12,851 nt of DNA from an uncultured Lachnospiraceae bacterium (GTDB lineage: Bacteria > Bacillota > Clostridia > Lachnospirales > Lachnospiraceae): assembly GCA_910577275.1 (NCBI GenBank), contig CAJTMW010000041.1:1-12851 (forward strand), in the 5' to 3' direction. Numbering within the stretch: the stretch's first letter is position 1; each line of letters begins with the position of its first letter. The position numbers and the translations under genes are program-made. Positions 1-6,963 of the stretch are shown here, piece by piece. A model generated the notes under the pieces. It did no database searches, was not told the DNA's origin, and saw only the letters and a list, made by a program, of their open reading frames with translations.

Positions 1-54
1 GAACCCACGTGTCCAGCTTGGAAGGCTGGTGTTCTACCATTGAACTACACCCGC
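1..54 (-). tRNA. tRNA-Gly (TCC), 3' part cut off by window edge
   Basis: Read on the minus strand, the gene begins GCGGGTG at 54. It continues with a D-arm (TTCAATGGTAGAA) and an anticodon stem-loop in which CTTCCAA gives anticodon TCC (glycine). The T-arm is entered (GTGGGTTC) when the window ends, so the 3' acceptor strand is missing. It lies 56 bp downstream of tRNA-Pro in the same direction and has no promoter of its own in the spacer, so it is probably processed from the same transcript. Confidence 0.93.
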
Positions 55-110
55 ATATTATCTTTATCCGGCGGTCACAGAAACGTCCCGGCAACACCGT
101 ATGCTGTGAA

Positions 111-185
111 TCGGGGTGACAGGATTCGAACCTGCGACCTCCTGGTCCCAAACCAGGCGCTCTAGCCAAGCTGAGCCACACCCCG
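111..185 (-). tRNA. tRNA-Pro (TGG)
   Basis: On the minus strand, 7-bp acceptor arms CGGGGTG and CACCCCG pair, followed by discriminator A at 111. The D-arm GCTC/GAGC, the anticodon stem CCTGG/CCAGG with loop TTTGGGA (anticodon TGG, proline) and the T-arm with GGTTCGAATCC are all present. Length is 75 nt. The next bases are TTC, so the 3' CCA is not encoded and must be added after transcription. This is the first gene behind the consensus promoter at 224-252. Confidence 0.96.
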
Positions 186-223
186 CAAAATCCTGCTGCA
201 CACTCTCACGCAACGCAAAATTT

Positions 224-252
224 ATTATAAAAGATACCCCTGCTTCTGTCAA
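224..252 (-). promoter_or_regulatory. Consensus sigma-A promoter of the tRNA operon
   Basis: On the minus strand TTGACA (252-247) and TATAAT (229-224) are both perfect and separated by exactly 17 nt. The predicted start near 217 lies about 30 nt before tRNA-Pro. A full-consensus promoter is what a stable-RNA operon usually carries. The rest of the 186-275 gap holds no gene. Confidence 0.9.
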
Positions 253-275
253 CAATTTTTTTAAATTTTTTCTTA

Positions 276-755
276 TTATATGTAATTTATGGTAAAATGC
301 GCATCCCCGGCCTTATCCAGCTCCATTATAATATAGGAAGCTTTTCTTCCCTCCTGTCTCGGATAAGACAGGCTCCCCGGATTGACGGTTATAAGCCCCG
401 GCTCGATATCCACCACAGGCTTATGGGTATGGCCGTACATCACAATATCCGCTCCCCGCATTCTGGCTTCCTTTTTGAGATATTCATTTCCCATGGAAAC
501 GCAGTAATTATGCCCGTGTGTGAGCCAGACCCTGTATCTGCCTATCTGAAAATCCTTTTCCCTTGGCAGGTCCGAAAAGAAATCGTTGTTTCCCACAACC
601 ATCTGAACCGGACATCCGGCGCTCTGCGCTATCAGATACTCGCTCCCCTCAATATCCCCGCAATGAATCACCATATCCACCGGCGCCGATTTTTCCAGCG
701 CCTTTAAATAGTTGTCGTTTTTCCGGTGCGTATCGCTGACAATCAAAATTTTCAT
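276..755 (-). CDS. yfcE: YfcE/MJ0936-type metallophosphoesterase (phosphodiesterase)
   Basis: This 159-aa cytoplasmic protein has the complete calcineurin-like metallophosphoesterase signature. Visible motifs are SDTH (residues 7-10), CGD (32-34), GNND (55-58), THGH (79-82) and GHTH (108-111), which together hold the two-metal centre. The length is typical of the YfcE/MJ0936 family, whose members hydrolyse phosphodiester bonds of model substrates; the physiological substrate is not settled. The ATG overlaps the stop of the diphosphatase gene in an ATGA tetramer and has GGAGA a few bases upstream, so the two are translationally coupled. It is the last gene of the three-gene operon. No GC-rich terminator hairpin is visible after its TAA; only AT-rich sequence precedes the tRNA promoter. 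Confidence 0.93.
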   Translation of the reverse strand: MKILIVSDTHRKNDNYLKALEKSAPVDMVIHCGDIEGSEYLIAQSAGCPVQMVVGNNDFFSDLPREKDFQIGRYRVWLTHGHNYCVSMGNEYLKKEARMRGADIVMYGHTHKPVVDIEPGLITVNPGSLSYPRQEGRKASYIIMELDKAGDAHFTINYI

Positions 756-1390
756 ACACTCTCCATCTCCCGGCCGCCGGCCAGTCTTTCTTTCATTGCC
801 CGGAGCGCCTTTCCCCTGTGGCTGATTTTATTTTTTTCTTCCTCTGTCAGCTCCGCCGTGCTTCTTCCATATTCCGGGACAATGAAAATCGGGTCATATC
901 CAAAACCGTTTTCTCCCTTTTCTTCGTAGCCAATCCGTCCCTCCACTGTGGCAAGCTCCGTCAGCGTCTCTCCGTCCGGGAGTGCACATGCAATGGCGCA
1001 GACGAATCTGGCAGTCCGCTCCTCGTCCGGCACGCCCGAAAGCCGTTCCAGCAGATTCCCGTTCTTTTCGTGATAAGAGGTTTCCTCCCCCAGGTATCTG
1101 GCGGAATAAATACCCGGTTCCTTATTTAAATAATCGATTTCAAGGCCGGAATCGTCCGCTAGCACAATCGCCGCTTCCCCGGCTTTTTTTGCGGCTTCGG
1201 CTACCGCCTGAGCCTTTATGACGGCATTTTCCGTAAAGCTTTTTCCGTCCTCAACAATGGAAATATCAAGTCCCGCTTCCTTCATGGAAAGGATTTCCAC
1301 CGGCATTCCATCTATCGCAAGCCCGTCAAGAATCATCCGTATTTCCTTCATCTTTCCGGCGTTGCCTGTGGCAAAAATAATCTTCCGCAT
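752..1390 (-). CDS. rdgB: XTP/dITP diphosphatase (RdgB/HAM1 family)
   Basis: Predicted to hydrolyse non-canonical purine nucleoside triphosphates (XTP, dITP/ITP) to monophosphate and pyrophosphate, cleaning the nucleotide pool. Family motifs are clear: TGNAGK near the N-terminus (residues 8-13), LADDSGLEID (77-86), NGFGYDPIF (161-169) and SHRGKAL (190-196). I chose the ATG at 1390, giving 212 aa and the usual MRKIIFATGN opening, with CGGAGG about 9 nt upstream. The frame stays open to a GTG at 1408 (218 aa) with another ATG at 1399; the 1399 ATG abuts the GGAGG and is unlikely, while the GTG has only a weak AGAGG. It lies between the methyltransferase gene, about 48 bp upstream, and the overlapping yfcE. 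Confidence 0.94.
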   Translation of the reverse strand: MRKIIFATGNAGKMKEIRMILDGLAIDGMPVEILSMKEAGLDISIVEDGKSFTENAVIKAQAVAEAAKKAGEAAIVLADDSGLEIDYLNKEPGIYSARYLGEETSYHEKNGNLLERLSGVPDEERTARFVCAIACALPDGETLTELATVEGRIGYEEKGENGFGYDPIFIVPEYGRSTAELTEEEKNKISHRGKALRAMKERLAGGREMESV

Positions 1391-1438
1391 TTTCCTCATC
1401 CTCCGCACTTTTCCTCTCCCGCTCTGCCTGCAGACAGT

Positions 1439-2650
1439 TTAAAGCGCCGTCCTGCGCTCCGCTCCCTTTCCCGGCCTGGGGCACGACCCCTGTTCCGGCT
1501 TAGGGCACGGCCCCCGCTCCGGCTTCGGGCCGGGGAACTGGTAAAAGTAGGTTTTCATCATTCCGTTGTAGATTTTCCGGTTCTTTGCCGCTTTCAGTCC
1601 CATGACGTTCTCCGCGCTCTCATAGGCGGTAATGAGATACATGGACCAGGAATCAAGAGCCTTAAAGCGTTCCCCAAGGGTTCCGTAAAGTTCCGGCAGG
1701 TTTTCCTTCTCCTCCACCCGCTCCCCGTAAGGGGGATTGGTGATGAGAAATCCGTATTTTCCGCTGTGGCTAAGCTCGGACACGGCCCGCTTCTGAAAGT
1801 GAATCATACGCTCCACTCCCGCCAGACGCGCGTTTTCCATGGAAACGGACACCATTTTTTCATCGATATCATATCCCTGAATATCGGTGTAAGCGTCCAT
1901 CTTAACCTGCGCCCTTGCTTCCTCAAACGCCGCCCTCCACTTTGCCCCCGGCACAAGATGCTTCCATGCCTGGGCCGTAAAGCTCCGGTTCATTCCCGGC
2001 GCCATATTAGCCGCCATCATAGCCGCCTCTATGGGAAAGGTGCCGCTCCCGCAGAAAGGGTCCACCAGTATCCGGTCTCCCCGCCACGGCGTCAGCTTTA
2101 TCAGCGCCGCCGAAAGGTTTTCCGCAATAGGCGCTTTGGCGGTCAGCCGCCGGTAGCCTCTTTTATGTAAGGAATCTCCCGTGGCGTCTAACGCCGCCGT
2201 CACCTCGTCCTTCATCAGGAACACCCTGACGGGAAAGGCGTCCCCGCTCTCGGGAAAATACCCCGTGTGATAGCCGGCTTTCATCCGCTCCACCATGGCC
2301 TTTTTCATCACCGACTGGATATCCGAAGGGCTGAACAGTTTGCTTTTGATGCTGGCCGCCTTTGTCACCCAGAACTTTCCGTCCTCCGGCAGCCATTCCT
2401 CCCATGGGAGGCTCTTTGTCCCCTGAAATAGCTCTTCGAAAGTTTCCGCGTGAAAGCTTCCCACCTTAATCAGAATCCTCTCCGCCGTGCGGAGAAAAAT
2501 ATTTGCACGGCAAACGGCGGCCTCGTCACCCTTAAACGTGATGCGGCCGTCCTCCACCTTCACAATCTCATATCCCAAATCCGAAATTTCCCGCTTCAAT
2601 ACAGCCTCAAGCCCGAAATGGCATGGGGCAATCAGTTCGTATGTTTTCAT
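1439..2650 (-). CDS. THUMP-domain class I SAM-dependent RNA methyltransferase (RlmL/YpsC-like)
   Basis: Predicted to methylate guanine N2 in large-subunit rRNA, as the RlmL N-terminal-half/YpsC family does; the exact target base is not shown here. The N-terminal ~165 residues fit a THUMP RNA-binding region. The Rossmann methyltransferase part has DPFCGSGTFPIEAA (197-210, SAM binding), an acidic GYDID strand end (259-263) and the catalytic NPPYGER (305-311). The ATG at 2650 gives 403 aa, has GAGGG 5 nt upstream and starts with the family-typical MKTYELIAPCHFGLE. The frame extends to an ATG at 2722, but that codon lies only 3 bp past the -10 box at 2725-2730, so the longer form is unlikely. The C-terminus (373-403) carries an unusual Pro-rich 8-residue repeat. 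First gene of the operon with rdgB and yfcE. Confidence 0.92.
   Translation of the reverse strand: MKTYELIAPCHFGLEAVLKREISDLGYEIVKVEDGRITFKGDEAAVCRANIFLRTAERILIKVGSFHAETFEELFQGTKSLPWEEWLPEDGKFWVTKAASIKSKLFSPSDIQSVMKKAMVERMKAGYHTGYFPESGDAFPVRVFLMKDEVTAALDATGDSLHKRGYRRLTAKAPIAENLSAALIKLTPWRGDRILVDPFCGSGTFPIEAAMMAANMAPGMNRSFTAQAWKHLVPGAKWRAAFEEARAQVKMDAYTDIQGYDIDEKMVSVSMENARLAGVERMIHFQKRAVSELSHSGKYGFLITNPPYGERVEEKENLPELYGTLGERFKALDSWSMYLITAYESAENVMGLKAAKNRKIYNGMMKTYFYQFPGPKPERGPCPKPEQGSCPRPGKGAERRTAL
1471..1531 (-). repeat. 24-bp tandem repeat in the methyltransferase 3' end
   Basis: Two full 24-bp units (1471-1494, 1495-1518) and a partial third (1519-1531), each opening with CCGGC on the plus strand. 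They encode PKPERGPC, PKPEQGSC and PRPGKGA. The repeat sits just after the family's normal end (around FPGP), so it looks like an expanded tail. It keeps the reading frame. Confidence 0.8.
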
Positions 2651-2724
2651 AAATCCCTCGTTTCCGTTCTGCCCGGCAGGACCTTCAACTGCCGTCTTCC
2701 GGCTTTTTCCTGCCACATTCACCT

Positions 2725-2730
2725 ATTATA
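2725..2730 (-). promoter_or_regulatory. Probable -10 box of the methyltransferase-rdgB-yfcE operon
   Basis: TATAAT on the minus strand, about 75 bp before the chosen start codon at 2650. The -35 region 17-18 bp upstream is poor (GGTATT or TGGTAT). A 6-bp inverted repeat, GGTATT/AATACC (2732-2752), covers that -35 region. Activity is inferred only. Confidence 0.5.
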
Positions 2731-2759
2731 CGGTATTTTATGAAATAATACCAGTATGC

Positions 2760-2808
2760 TTTTTCGAAAATCACCGGAATCTGAAAATTGATTTCCGTGT
2801 TCGAAAAA
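2760..2808. repeat. Imperfect inverted repeat between the permease and methyltransferase genes
   Basis: The arms TTTTTCGAA (2760-2768) and TTCGAAAAA (2800-2808) match over 9 bp. Inside them CAC/GTG and GGAA/TTCC continue the stem with small bulges, closing on an AT-rich loop. The uridines are on the 5' side of the stem on both strands, so it is not a canonical Rho-independent terminator. The remainder of the 147-bp gap holds no gene I can support. Confidence 0.6.
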
Positions 2809-2869
2809 TGACAGACAATCCGTCGATTTATGAATGGTGCCGCCGAACTGATACGAAATATCCCCGGCG

Positions 2870-4915
2870 CTAGTTCGTCCCTCCATGCCTCACAATCCTG
2901 TAATAAGCCCTGGCCGTCACCATATAGCTGGCCCCGTACACCGCCGCAAACAGGACGATTACGCCCGCGGTACTGAAAATCAGTATATCGTTCCGGTGAA
3001 ACGACAGCACTGCCATCAGTCCTTTCACCATAAACATTCCCGCGATGGTGTGGGAAATTGCTCCTATCAGCGGCAGGGCGAATACCGTCAGTATCTGCCT
3101 GTGAACCGTGGTTCGGATTTCCCCATCGCTCATTCCCACCTTCTGCATGATATCAAAGCTGTTCCTGTCCTCGTATCCTTCCGTAATCTGCTTGTAGTAC
3201 ATAATCAGAATCAGGCACATGAAGAAAATCATCCCGAACAGGATACCGATAAACAAAAGCGCGCCGTACATGATTTCCTGGTCGTTTCTGTTCTCCGCGC
3301 CGTTTGTAAGCTTTGAAAAGCCCGGGCGGCTCTGGCACCACTGACCGAATTCCTTAAGGAAATCCTGTTTTTCCCCGTCCTTTCCCTCCAGAAGTATCTG
3401 CACATACTGAGTCCCGCTTTCCAGAAAGGCCTCCATATCCTCCACGCCGTTAGCCGCTCCAAAGGCTCTTATGCACGCCTCCTTTACCTCGTCGTCCTTT
3501 ACCACCATAAGGTAACCTGCGCCGAAGGTATTGTCCTCCGCTTTCGGGTCCGGGAAGAAATTATCAGGCTCCTCCTTTACCAGAAATTCTTTTCCATAAA
3601 AAATAACCCTGTCATAGCCGTAGTCCCTGCCGCTGCAATAGATAAGGGCCTCTCCCTCCCCAAGGGAAACCTCTCTGTTTTCTATACGGTTGTATTCCTC
3701 CTGTGTCATAATCCCCAGTTCGTAATCCTCCGCATATGCCTCTATCCCTGCCGCCTCATCTTTCTCGTGCCGGACCACGAAGCTGTTCTCCTGCTGCCGG
3801 ACCGGAAGCGTCATTTTCTCGTAAATATCCGCCCGCTCGACCTTTTTCCCGTATTTTTCCCCGAGAGTTTCAATCTCCTCATACACCTCCCGGGGCTCCA
3901 CCCTTTCGTCCCTGTAATGAACCGTCATGTCGTAGGGCTGGACATAATGCACCAGACTGTCCATCCCCGCATAAAGCGTTACCGTGCAGGTTATCGTAAT
4001 CAGTACCATGGTGGAAAAAATACAGATATTGGAGAGCCCTGCGGCATTCTTTTTCATGCGGTAAAGCATGCCTGAAATGGTGATAAAGTTTCCGGCCTTG
4101 TAGTAAACGCGCTTTCTGGATTTCATCCACTTCAAAAAGGCAATACTTCCCGCCGCAAATAAAAGGTAGGTTCCCACGATTACCCGGAAAACCGCCTGGA
4201 AAAAGTCGGTAAATATCCTGCTGTCCACCTTGGAGGTGACAGAGCAGTAATACCCTCCTGCCAGAGCCGCCGCTCCCGCCAGCGCAAAAAACCAGAGGAA
4301 TTTCGGCTCCTTTTCCCCTTTCCTGCTCCCGCTCATCAGCTCAATGGGGTTCGATTTCCCGATTTGTATCAGCCCTTCCGCAAAATTAACCATATAGACG
4401 GCCAGAAAATAAACCATGGTTTCCCGGAGCGCTTCCATCTGAAAAACAAAGCCAACGTCCACCGGCAGCCTGCACATCTTAAGAAGCAGCATAAACAGCA
4501 GCTTTGAAAGCGCCATTCCAAAAACCACGCCGCCTGCAAGCGCAAAGGCATAAAGCAGCGCCGTCTCAAAAAACAGCATACTGCCGATGTGCTTTTTTTC
4601 CAGTCCCAATATATGATAAAGCCCGAATTCTTTCTGCCTCCTTTTCATCAGAAAGCTGTTTGCATAGACCAGAAAAAGCATCAGAATTATCACAAGCAGG
4701 CTTTTTCCAATCCGCAGCATTATCCATGCATAGGTGCTTTTGGGAAGAATTGAGATAATATCGTTTTTTAAAATGGATGCATACACAAAGTATGTAAACA
4801 CCGAAAATATTCCGGCTGCCAGATAGGGAAAATATACGCTTCCGTTTCTCATAATCCCCTTCCACGCCATTGCCGGCAGAATTTTCCATGCCGTTGATTT
4901 TCCTGTTTTTCCCAT
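2870..4915 (-). CDS. BceB-type ABC transporter permease (FtsX family)
   Basis: This 681-aa membrane protein belongs to the peptide-antibiotic (bacitracin-type) resistance transporters. Hydrophobic segments fit the family's ten-helix layout: roughly residues 29-48, 70-90, 110-150, 165-185, 206-222, 240-262 and 296-318 before, and 548-573, 607-632 and 645-667 after, a large hydrophilic domain (about 320-547). That big domain between helices 7 and 8 is the hallmark of BceB-type permeases and is where the peptide or its lipid-bound complex is thought to be recognised. FtsX-like sequence is seen in RRQKEFGLYHILGL (92-105) and FDIMQKVGMSD (587-597). The ATG has GGGGAGG 8 nt upstream and lies 3 nt after the ATPase stop, so both are co-translated. 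Ligand unknown from sequence. Confidence 0.93.
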   Translation of the reverse strand: MGKTGKSTAWKILPAMAWKGIMRNGSVYFPYLAAGIFSVFTYFVYASILKNDIISILPKSTYAWIMLRIGKSLLVIILMLFLVYANSFLMKRRQKEFGLYHILGLEKKHIGSMLFFETALLYAFALAGGVVFGMALSKLLFMLLLKMCRLPVDVGFVFQMEALRETMVYFLAVYMVNFAEGLIQIGKSNPIELMSGSRKGEKEPKFLWFFALAGAAALAGGYYCSVTSKVDSRIFTDFFQAVFRVIVGTYLLFAAGSIAFLKWMKSRKRVYYKAGNFITISGMLYRMKKNAAGLSNICIFSTMVLITITCTVTLYAGMDSLVHYVQPYDMTVHYRDERVEPREVYEEIETLGEKYGKKVERADIYEKMTLPVRQQENSFVVRHEKDEAAGIEAYAEDYELGIMTQEEYNRIENREVSLGEGEALIYCSGRDYGYDRVIFYGKEFLVKEEPDNFFPDPKAEDNTFGAGYLMVVKDDEVKEACIRAFGAANGVEDMEAFLESGTQYVQILLEGKDGEKQDFLKEFGQWCQSRPGFSKLTNGAENRNDQEIMYGALLFIGILFGMIFFMCLILIMYYKQITEGYEDRNSFDIMQKVGMSDGEIRTTVHRQILTVFALPLIGAISHTIAGMFMVKGLMAVLSFHRNDILIFSTAGVIVLFAAVYGASYMVTARAYYRIVRHGGTN

Positions 4916-4918
4916 AAA

Positions 4919-5716
4919 CTATGCCTCCCCTCCCTCTGACAGAGCCTCCGCCCCGCCAGATGCTTCCGTCCTTTGCAGCACCGTCAGCGCATCGGATATC
5001 ATTTTATACATTTCCTCATTGCTCTGATTCCCCTTGTAAATCTGGTGGAAAACGCAGCCGTCCTTGATAAACAGCACCCGCCCCGCATGGCTTGCCGCCT
5101 GAATGCTGTGAGTCACCATCAATATGGTCTGCCCTTCCCGGTTTACTTCCCCGAACAGCTTAAGGAGCTTTCCCGACGCCCGGGAGTCCAGCGCCCCGGT
5201 GGGCTCGTCCGCCAGAATGATATCCGGGTTTGTGATTAACGCCCTGCACGCCGCCGCGCGCTGTCTCTGCCCGCCGGAAACCTCGTAGGGGTATTTTTCA
5301 AGGATATCCGGGATGGCAAGTCTGTCCGCAAGAGGCTTTATCCTGTTTTCCATCTCCTTATGGCCGGTTCCCGCAAGCACCAGCGGGAGATAAATATTAT
5401 CCCTCAGGGACAGGGTATCCAGCAGATTAAAATCCTGAAACACAAAGCCCATATGCTCCCTCCGAAAGGTGCAGATATCCCTGCGCCGGATTTCCGACAG
5501 GTCCCTCCCCTTTAACAGAACCTGTCCGCTCGTCGCCTTATCCAACGAGGCAAGGATATTTAAAAGGGTTGTCTTGCCGGAGCCCGACTCTCCCATAATC
5601 GCCACATATTCTCCCTCCTCCACGGAAAAATTCACATCCCGCAGCGCCTGTACCTTAACGGCACCAAGCCTTGTAGTGTATACTTTTTTAACGTTTCTTA
5701 CTTCTAACAATGACAT
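4919..5716 (-). CDS. BceA-type ABC transporter ATP-binding protein
   Basis: This 265-aa cytoplasmic ATPase of the MacB/LolD-BceA class powers the permease encoded directly downstream. Visible motifs are Walker A GESGSGKT (42-49), the Q-loop Gln in FVFQD (Q94), ABC signature VSGGQRQR (146-153), Walker B IILADEP (166-172) with D-loop GALDSRAS, and the switch His in VTHS (H203). All catalytic residues are intact. The last ~15 residues are Gly/Ala/Glu-rich and beyond the domain. The start ATG has AGGAGG 10 nt upstream. It is the first gene behind the operator/promoter at 5758-5833 and is expected to be induced by the adjacent two-component pair. Confidence 0.95.
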   Translation of the reverse strand: MSLLEVRNVKKVYTTRLGAVKVQALRDVNFSVEEGEYVAIMGESGSGKTTLLNILASLDKATSGQVLLKGRDLSEIRRRDICTFRREHMGFVFQDFNLLDTLSLRDNIYLPLVLAGTGHKEMENRIKPLADRLAIPDILEKYPYEVSGGQRQRAAACRALITNPDIILADEPTGALDSRASGKLLKLFGEVNREGQTILMVTHSIQAASHAGRVLFIKDGCVFHQIYKGNQSNEEMYKMISDALTVLQRTEASGGAEALSEGGEA

Positions 5717-5757
5717 ACGATTCAGTCCTCCTGTGCTGTATTTTGCTTCTGCCCTGT

Positions 5758-5787
5758 ATTATAGAAAAAGAAGAAATGCCCTGCCAT
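5758..5787 (-). promoter_or_regulatory. Predicted promoter of the Bce-type transporter operon
   Basis: On the minus strand a perfect TATAAT (5763-5758) lies 18 nt after a weak -35 ATGGCA (5787-5782). A weak -35 is normal for a promoter that depends on an activator. The start would fall near 5751, about 35 nt before the ATPase ATG. The AGGAGG ribosome site is at 5732-5727. Confidence 0.65.
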
Positions 5788-5795
5788 TCATCCGG

Positions 5796-5833
5796 CTTAC
5801 ATTTCTTCCCTGTAATCTTACATTTTTGTCACA
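5796..5833 (-). promoter_or_regulatory. Predicted BceR-type operator
   Basis: A 12-bp perfect palindrome, TGTAA-GA-TTACA (5811-5822), lies just upstream of the -35 box, centred about 66 bp before the predicted start. A further TGTAAG half-site lies 9 bp closer to the promoter (5796-5801 on the plus strand as CTTACA) and a degenerate TGTGAC lies distal (5828-5833). BceR-family regulators are known to bind TGTAA/TTACA-type inverted repeats at this distance from transporter promoters. That this pair's regulator binds here is inference. Confidence 0.6.
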
Positions 5834-5871
5834 TACGGATTTTCAGACGGCAAAGGCTGTACCCGCTACCC

Positions 5872-6963
5872 TTACGGCTCCTGGAAAAATCCCAAAATCA
5901 CTTTCGTGCCCTTTCCCTGAGCCGACTTCACCGTGATGGTATGCGACATTCTTTTCATAATCTGCTCACACAGATAAAGCCCAAGCCCCGTTGACCTTTT
6001 ATCCATCCTGCCGTTGTACCCGGTAAAGCCCCTCTCGAAAATTCTCGGGAGGTCGCTTTCCCTGATACCGATTCCCGTATCCTCAATGACGAGATAAGAG
6101 GCCGCCCCTTTCCTCTCTCCTCCCTCCGCATCCGCACCGTAAATGGCGATACCGCCCTCATGGGTGTACTTTAATGCATTGGAAAAGACCTGCTCCACCA
6201 CAAAGCACAGCCACTTTTCGTCTGTCACCGCCCTGATTTCAAACTCCTCCATGCGGAAGGAAAGCCCGCTGTGTAAAAATAAGACGGAATACTTCTTAAC
6301 CGCCTGCTTCACAATCTCCTGCACATCGCATTTTCTGAAAAGGAAATCCGAAGACAGGCTGTCCAGCCTTGCAAAATAAAGCGCCATCTCCGCATACTGC
6401 TCAATCTTAAACAATTCTTCCTTTTCCTTCTGCCGCCCTCTGACATGCCTGACGCTTTCTTCCTCACGGGGAAAATCTTCCTCATCCCCGGCGCTTTCTT
6501 CCTCCTGCAAAAGCAGACGCATAGCCGCGATAGGCGTCTTAATCTGGTGCGTCCACAGGGTATAATAATCAGCCATATCCTTTCTTCTCTCGTCGTATTC
6601 GGTAAGCAGCTTCCTCTTTTCCTTCTCCGAATCCTCCAGCATCTCCCGGTATAACTGCTCCGGCAGGCTTTTCGCCTCCGGGAGTCCCTGCGTTCTCTCC
6701 TCTCCCCGCTGCAATGCGCGCATCAAAGCCTGACATCTCCTGTAATAAGTCAAAAAATCCCACAGGAAAAATAAGAAACCGAAAAACAGCGCAAGCTCCA
6801 GAGCATACAGCATATTCCGGTAAATCTGCCTGTAGCCGTAAAGAAAGCTTACCATAAAAAACAAAAACGCAATCAATATGTATCCGAAAACCAACTTATA
6901 TTTTTCTTTCAGATAAGACTTCCCTATAACGCCAGCCGTCCCCTTTGTTTTCTTCGCACTCAT
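5872..6963 (-). CDS. BceS-type intramembrane-sensing histidine kinase
   Basis: This 363-aa sensor kinase has two membrane helices (about residues 24-43 and 51-71) separated by only a few exposed residues, so it has no ligand domain and probably takes its signal from the transporter. The phosphoacceptor is H139 in TLWTHQIKTPIAAMRLLL (135-152); the ATPase domain shows the N-box FSNALKYT (260-267), G1 DTGIGI (295-300) and G2 GLGLYL (326-331). An acidic insertion of about 20-30 residues (154-182) follows the H-box helix, unlike compact relatives. The chosen ATG at 6963 overlaps the regulator's TGA (ATGA), indicating coupling. An upstream ATG at 7080 would give 402 aa but runs through the regulator gene in another frame and encodes no family sequence. 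Confidence 0.93.
   Translation of the reverse strand: MSAKKTKGTAGVIGKSYLKEKYKLVFGYILIAFLFFMVSFLYGYRQIYRNMLYALELALFFGFLFFLWDFLTYYRRCQALMRALQRGEERTQGLPEAKSLPEQLYREMLEDSEKEKRKLLTEYDERRKDMADYYTLWTHQIKTPIAAMRLLLQEEESAGDEEDFPREEESVRHVRGRQKEKEELFKIEQYAEMALYFARLDSLSSDFLFRKCDVQEIVKQAVKKYSVLFLHSGLSFRMEEFEIRAVTDEKWLCFVVEQVFSNALKYTHEGGIAIYGADAEGGERKGAASYLVIEDTGIGIRESDLPRIFERGFTGYNGRMDKRSTGLGLYLCEQIMKRMSHTITVKSAQGKGTKVILGFFQEP

Noticed and set aside
1766..2170. Plus-strand 134-aa frame inside the methyltransferase gene
   Set aside because: It is antisense to a clear family gene, with no ribosome site and no recognisable domain.
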